Shown here: one piece after another, positions 43,101 to 49,100 of the stretch | How the letters are laid out: every line of letters begins with the position of its first letter | Numbering within the stretch: position 1 is the first letter of the stretch | Origin: Stieleria sedimenti | GTDB lineage: Bacteria > Planctomycetota > Planctomycetia > Pirellulales > Pirellulaceae | NCBI RefSeq assembly: GCF_025060895.1 | Contig: NZ_JANZKV010000216.1 | Location: 1 to 52,184, forward strand | Length of the DNA: 52,184 bases | Reading direction: 5' to 3' | The notes under the pieces: model-generated | Database searches by the model: none | What the model was told of the DNA's origin: nothing | Seen by the model: the letters and a program-made list of their open reading frames with translations, nothing else | Translations under genes and position numbers: made by a program

Positions 43101-46100
43101 GAACGCCGGGCTCGGTGGGCACTTGGCCTCCGTTTCCAACCCGAGCCACGACGTCGACCGATGTACCTGCGGCGTTCGTCCGAATGTAGGACGCGGTCAG
43201 ATCGGGAGCGGGGAGCTCAGATCCTTCGATACCGGCAAGGCATTCATGACGAGCGTAGTTGTTCAGCTCGTCGATCTCCGCGAAGGCGTTCTCGCTATCG
43301 ACGACGCCCCAAATCACGTTGTCCACGAAACGGACATTCCCGGAAAGTGTCGCGGAGACGGGAACGCTGGTGCCAGCGGCCAGAGGATCGCTGATCGTCG
43401 CGCTTCCCAAAACTTTGTCGACAGCAGCGTCAAACAATCCGTTCAGGTCAGTGTCTTCAAAAAAGGCGACTTCGATCGGACCGGTGGTGCCGATCGGTCC
43501 CGGGTTGGCGACGGTCGCTGAAACGGAACCACCGACGGTCAGCAATTGCGAATCGTAAGTCAGTCCACTCGTGTCGACGTTCTTAAGCCTTAAATCATAA
43601 GTGTCGGTTCCGAGGTTGATCGCGGGTAAGGCCCCGAGCAAGATTCCGTCGTAGAGAGGATCTCCGCTGGTCGTTGCGGCAAAAATGATCTCGTAAGGGA
43701 CATCACCGTCGTCCAGCAAGTCGTCCAGGCCGGTGACAGTGAACGTTTGCGGTTGATTCCAGTTGGTCGGGGTGAACGTGTGGGTTCCCGGTGCAAGCGA
43801 AGCTTCGGTCGGGTCACTGACTCCGAGTTCGATGGTAACGTTTTGGACCGGCTGACTGTCCAGTGTGATCGAAAACGTCCCGGTCCCTCCGGCCTCGGTG
43901 GTTTCCAGCGTCGCCGGAGCCGCGACGGTGATGCCCGCCGTGTCGTCGTCGAGATTGGTCAGACCCAGCGTTTGATCGGCCAGGCCTGCATACACAACGT
44001 CGCTGGAACCGGAGACGCCGATCGTGACTTCATAGGGAATGTCGCCATCGTCCACCTCGTCGTCTTGACCAACGATGGCAACGCTTCGTGGTTGATCCCA
44101 ATCGTCGGGGGTGAAAAGGATTTGGTCGACGGACGGCGTGCCTTCGCTCTCGTCGCTGGATTTGACCGCGAGCGTGACATTGGCCGTGGGTTGACTGTCC
44201 AGGACGACCGTGAACTCGGCGGGAGGAGATGGGGGTTCCAGCGTGAGAGTCGGATCACCGAAGATGGAATGATCATTGGCATAACCGTCACCGCGATCCG
44301 TCGCGACCAACGTCAAGAACCGATCATTCGGCGAAAGTATTGTCGTCAACGCTTCCGATTCATTGCCACTTAGATTGACCTGGTCATGGATGGTTCCGTC
44401 GACAACAACGGTAAACTCAACGCTGCCCATGCTATTTTCGATCGCGACCAAGGTTGTAAAGGTCGTCGCTTCGAGCCCAGGATTGACCAATTCGAATGCA
44501 TCCAGGTCAAAGGTGATCGCCTTATTGGAGTGGAATCCGATACGCGTGTCGGTCGGATGAACGGTTGAGACACTTTGGGTGTTCCCGTTCCAAATGTGGT
44601 CGTAAGAAAAAGACACACTGTCGCCGATCCCAGAAACCTCCAGCCCAGTTGACGAAACGGTGATCGGTGTTTTTCCGATGCCTCCGCCGTCAGGGATGAA
44701 AACACCATCGATAAATGGCGAGGAGGGTACGGGAGAGAAAACGTTCCTGGAGCCCACCGGGAGAATGCCTGTGTGTGACAAGACGACTGCCCCAGTGACC
44801 GGATGGATGCCCTGGTCGCCGCCGGTTCCCGTCCCATCACCACCTCCAACCACATCGGCCAGATCGAGCGTGATGGTCGACAGTCCCGAAACAGCGCCAC
44901 CACTTGCTTCGGTCGTCTGTGTTGTCGTCGGTGTACTGATCGTGAAACCAGCCGTGTCGTCATCCACGTTGACAACCGGGACGTCCGACGGGTCGAGCCC
45001 GCCGAACAGCGGATCGTCGCTGATCACCGGGGAGGTGATGATCGAATAGGGCTGGTCACCATCGTCGACGAAATCATTGACGCCGGTGATGGTCACCGTT
45101 TGCGGCACGTTCCAGTTGCTGCCATCGAAACTCACCGACGGGACATTGAGCGTCCCTTCGCCCGAGTCACTCGGCTCGAGATTGATCGTCACCGGCGACG
45201 ACGGGGCATCTTCCAGCTCGATCGTAAACGTCGCGGTGCCGCCGGCCTCGGTCGTTTGCAGTCCGGTCAGTGGTTCGATCTTGATTCCCGCGACGACGCT
45301 GGCCAGTGAATACGTCGTGTCACCACGGAGCGGCACGAGAGCCCGATTGCTGTCGATCACCAATCCGTTGAAGGTTGAAAAATCACCGGTTAGTCCGACG
45401 AATGTCACGACGTCGAATTGATCGCCGCGACTGGGAAGGAAGGTATTATCGACGGCCACGTTCAGGGTGCCGTCAAGGTCGACCGAACCGGTGACCTCCA
45501 GTCGATCGTATGTGGTACCCGCGGCCGTTCCGGCGATGTCGACGGAAAGTGTCCCGCCAGCATCCTGACGATAATTCCCATCGATGGTCAACCTGCCGGG
45601 TTCATCATCGAAAATGCCGAGATGAAGTGGAATCACTTGGCCGCCGATGTTCAAGACGTCGGCTGCCACCGTGCCGTCGCCGACAAGTGCGCCGGACTGA
45701 AGTGCAAGGCCTCCGGTGAGTTCGAGTCGTCCGCCATCATAGACCTCGGTGGACCCGGAGGTCTGCAAGTAGTTTCCGGCAACCGAAAACGTGCTGTCAA
45801 ATTCGATATCGACGAGGCCCGCATTGGTGAAGTCCGCCGGCACGGTGACATTGGCCCCATCGGCGATGGCGAAGGTCCCATCGGCTTCGTTAAGAAAAAA
45901 CGCTCGCAGGGCGTCATTCCCACTCGTATCGCGAATCGCAGCCCCCGGAGCGATCAACTCGATCGTCGCGGCATTGGACTGGATGTCGGCACCGGGAAAT
46001 CGCAATTCACCGGCGATGATGTAACGTCCTCCGGCAAGCCGCTGATCGGAGAAGTTGTCGAAACTGCCCACAAAATCAAGGCGTCCCGATTCAACGGAAA

Positions 46101-49100
46101 TCACCCCAGTATTCTCGACGTCGGGACCGATGATTGTCTGGCCAGTACCGGTGTGACGTAGCGTTCCCGCATTGGTCAGACGCCCGGAACCGTTGACCCC
46201 CAAAAATCCGCCGCTGAAGGTAACACGCACGTCGGTTTCACCATCAACTTGCAACAGGCCCCCGTCCATGTTGGCTAGCACACCAATCTCTCCAGACGAC
46301 GTCCGCAACACATGAAAATTGCCGCCCGTCAGCGTCAGATCACCATGGTTTTCCAGCACCCGCAGCAGACCGCTATTAAACCCAGTCGAGGTCGCCGATC
46401 CGGTCGCTCCCGCAGCAAGGATGGTTGTGCCCGAGCCGCGCATGAAACCGCCGGTCCAGTCCAACGTCTCGGTGATCGTGACATCGCCGTTGCCGGAAAG
46501 GCTGCCACCGGAAACGCGCAGTCGATTCACCGTCGCGTCGGTCGCGATGTTCACGTCGCCGACAACATCTAGAAAGGCATTGCCGGTCAGGCTTGCACCG
46601 GGAACAATCGTCAGGCTCCCGCTGTCGATTCGCACTTCGTTGTCAAACGCGAGGCTATCGATCGTCACGGTCCCCGCAACGGTCAGTCCGCTGCCGACAA
46701 CGGTGGCATCAATGAGATTCGCCCCACCGGCGAGTCGGACCGATCCCGCGTTGATGTCAATGGTGCCGCCATCGCTTTCAAATGATGCGTCGATCAATGT
46801 CTGGCCAGTACCGGTGTGACGTAGCGTTCCCGCATTGGTCAGACGCCCGGAACCGTTGACCCCCAATGATCCGCCGCTGAAGGTAACACGCACGTCGGTT
46901 TCACCATCAACTTGCAACAGGCCCCCGTCCATGTTGGCTAGCACACCAATCTCACCAGACAACGTCCGCAACACATGAAAATTGCCGCCCGTCAGCGTCA
47001 GGTCACCGTGGTTTTCCAAGACTCTCAGCAGACCGCTGTTAAACCCAGTCGAGGTCGCCGATCCGGTCGCTCCCGCAGCAAGGATGGTTGTGCCCGAGCC
47101 GCGCATGAAACCGCCGGTCCAATCCAACGACTCGGTGATTGTGACATCGCCATCGCCCAAAAGCGTTCCGCCCTCGAGCCCCAAATCGATCAAGAGGGCA
47201 CTTGAGGAGATTGCTGTTGTCCCTCCGGCGATCGCGACGAGTTCTTCCGCGTAGACGGTGTTGACCGTGACCGACTGTGTGATCGAAACGGTGGGCGTCC
47301 CCGGTTGGTCGGGGATCCGGACATCGGCGCCCGAATCCGGCACGGCATCGCCGAGCCAGTTGAGCGGATCGTGCCAGCTGGTTCCGTCGCCGCCGCCGTC
47401 CCAAACGAAGTTCGCGGTGTCGTCGTCGAGATTCGTCAGAGTGATGGTTTGATCGGCGGCCGCTTGGTAGTCGGTGTCAGCCGTTGAAGCGATGCTGAGC
47501 GTGATTGCGTAGTCGGTGTCGCCGTCATCGACCGGGTCGTCTTGGCCGGTGACCGTCACCGTTTGTGGAATGTTGAAGTTCTCGGGTGTGAAGATGAGCC
47601 TGTCGACGGAAACTTGGCCTTCACGGGTCAAAGAAGAACGGACGTCGACGACCACGTCCGCGGTCGGCTGACTGCCCAGGGAGACCGAGAACTCACTTAT
47701 CCCGCCGGCTTCGGTCGTTTGTGTGGACGACGGCGGCGTGACGATGAGGCCGATTTCATCGTCATCTTGGTTGACCAGCGAAACATCGATGGGATTGAAA
47801 TCTTTGAAATTCAGGTCATCGCTGACGGCGGCATCAGTAATGATCGCAAACGCGATGTCGCCATCGTCTTGGAAGTCATCGACGCCGGTGACGGTGACCG
47901 ACTTGGGAGCCCAATCGGTGGGCGTGAAGGTGACCGAATCGACGCTGACGATTCCTTCGCTTTCGTCGCTCGAAGAGATCCCGATCGTGACGTCGGCGGT
48001 GGGTTGCTGATCCAGCGTGATCGAAAACTCGGCGGTGCCTCCGGCTTCGGTCGTCGTCAATCCTTCAAACGGTTCGACGCTGATGCCGACGACATCGGCC
48101 TGGAGAAAGTAGCCGTCACCGGTCCGGTTCGGAACCAAGATGCGATTAGGCGCATAGTCGAGACCGGAGAACGCGGCGAAATCACCGCTGCTTGAAAAGA
48201 GCGGATAGTCAAAGAATTCAAACGAGTCCCCTGGCCCGGGAGCGTATCCGGGAAGCACCGAAACATCGAGGGTACCGTCGAGACTGGCCGAGCCCGCTTG
48301 GATCCAGCCGAACTCACCAGGCGTCGCACCGCCGATTTCGATGCGAAGGGTTCCACCATTGCCTTGTTTGTATGGCCCCGCTCCCTCGACCGATGAGATT
48401 GCAAGACCGCCGGCCAACGGTCGGACGACTCCACCCTGATTGTCCACTTCCCCGAGAATCGAGCCGTTGCCTTGCAAGGTACCACCGTCGATGCGAAAGA
48501 CATTTGTAAATATCTCAGCTTCGGCCGTGACTTCGGTCACGCCGGCGGACTGGGTGAAGTTTGCAAAGAACCCGGTGCCGAAATCGCTCTGATTGTCGAG
48601 GCGAAATCGTCCTTGGTTTTCGAAGGCGCCACTTAAATAGAGGAATGAATTGTCGAGTAATTCAAGCTCTCCCTCGGGTTCATTGAGGGTCAGCGACACC
48701 AATGAGATGCTGCCGGAAGGATCAAAAATTCCGACGGCGCCAGACAGTCCGTGCGTCTCGATGGATGCCGCGTTGGATTCAATGCCCGTGTTGGGAAATG
48801 TCAGCCTGCCGTACAGGACATAGCTGCCGCCATCTAAACGGCCCGCCGAATAGTTGCTCGGTGCTTCGCTGAGCGAGAGATCCTGCGACTCGACCAGAAT
48901 CGTGCCGTCGTTGGTGATCGGGCCACTAATGGTGCGTGAACCGCTCGTTCCAGTACCGCCGCCAATGAGTGACTTGATGGTTCCGGTCGCTTGATTGACC
49001 AGCGTGCCACCGCTGACTTGCAGCACCGTGATGCCGGCATCATCGCTGGAACTCGGTCCCTCGCTCAGTTCAATGATGCCCGCATTGGTCAGGCCGTTCT

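Larger units (their letters stand above)
45300..47410 (-). other. Second passenger-like beta-repeat region
   Basis: Starts with a second WDGGGDGTSWHDPLNW and contains repeat pair 2. It ends with a LVGDGTVAADVLNIGGQVIP segment that closely parallels the end of the first region (LQGNGSILGEVDNQGGVVRP), so the whole block appears to be an older duplication of the first. Confidence 0.7.
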
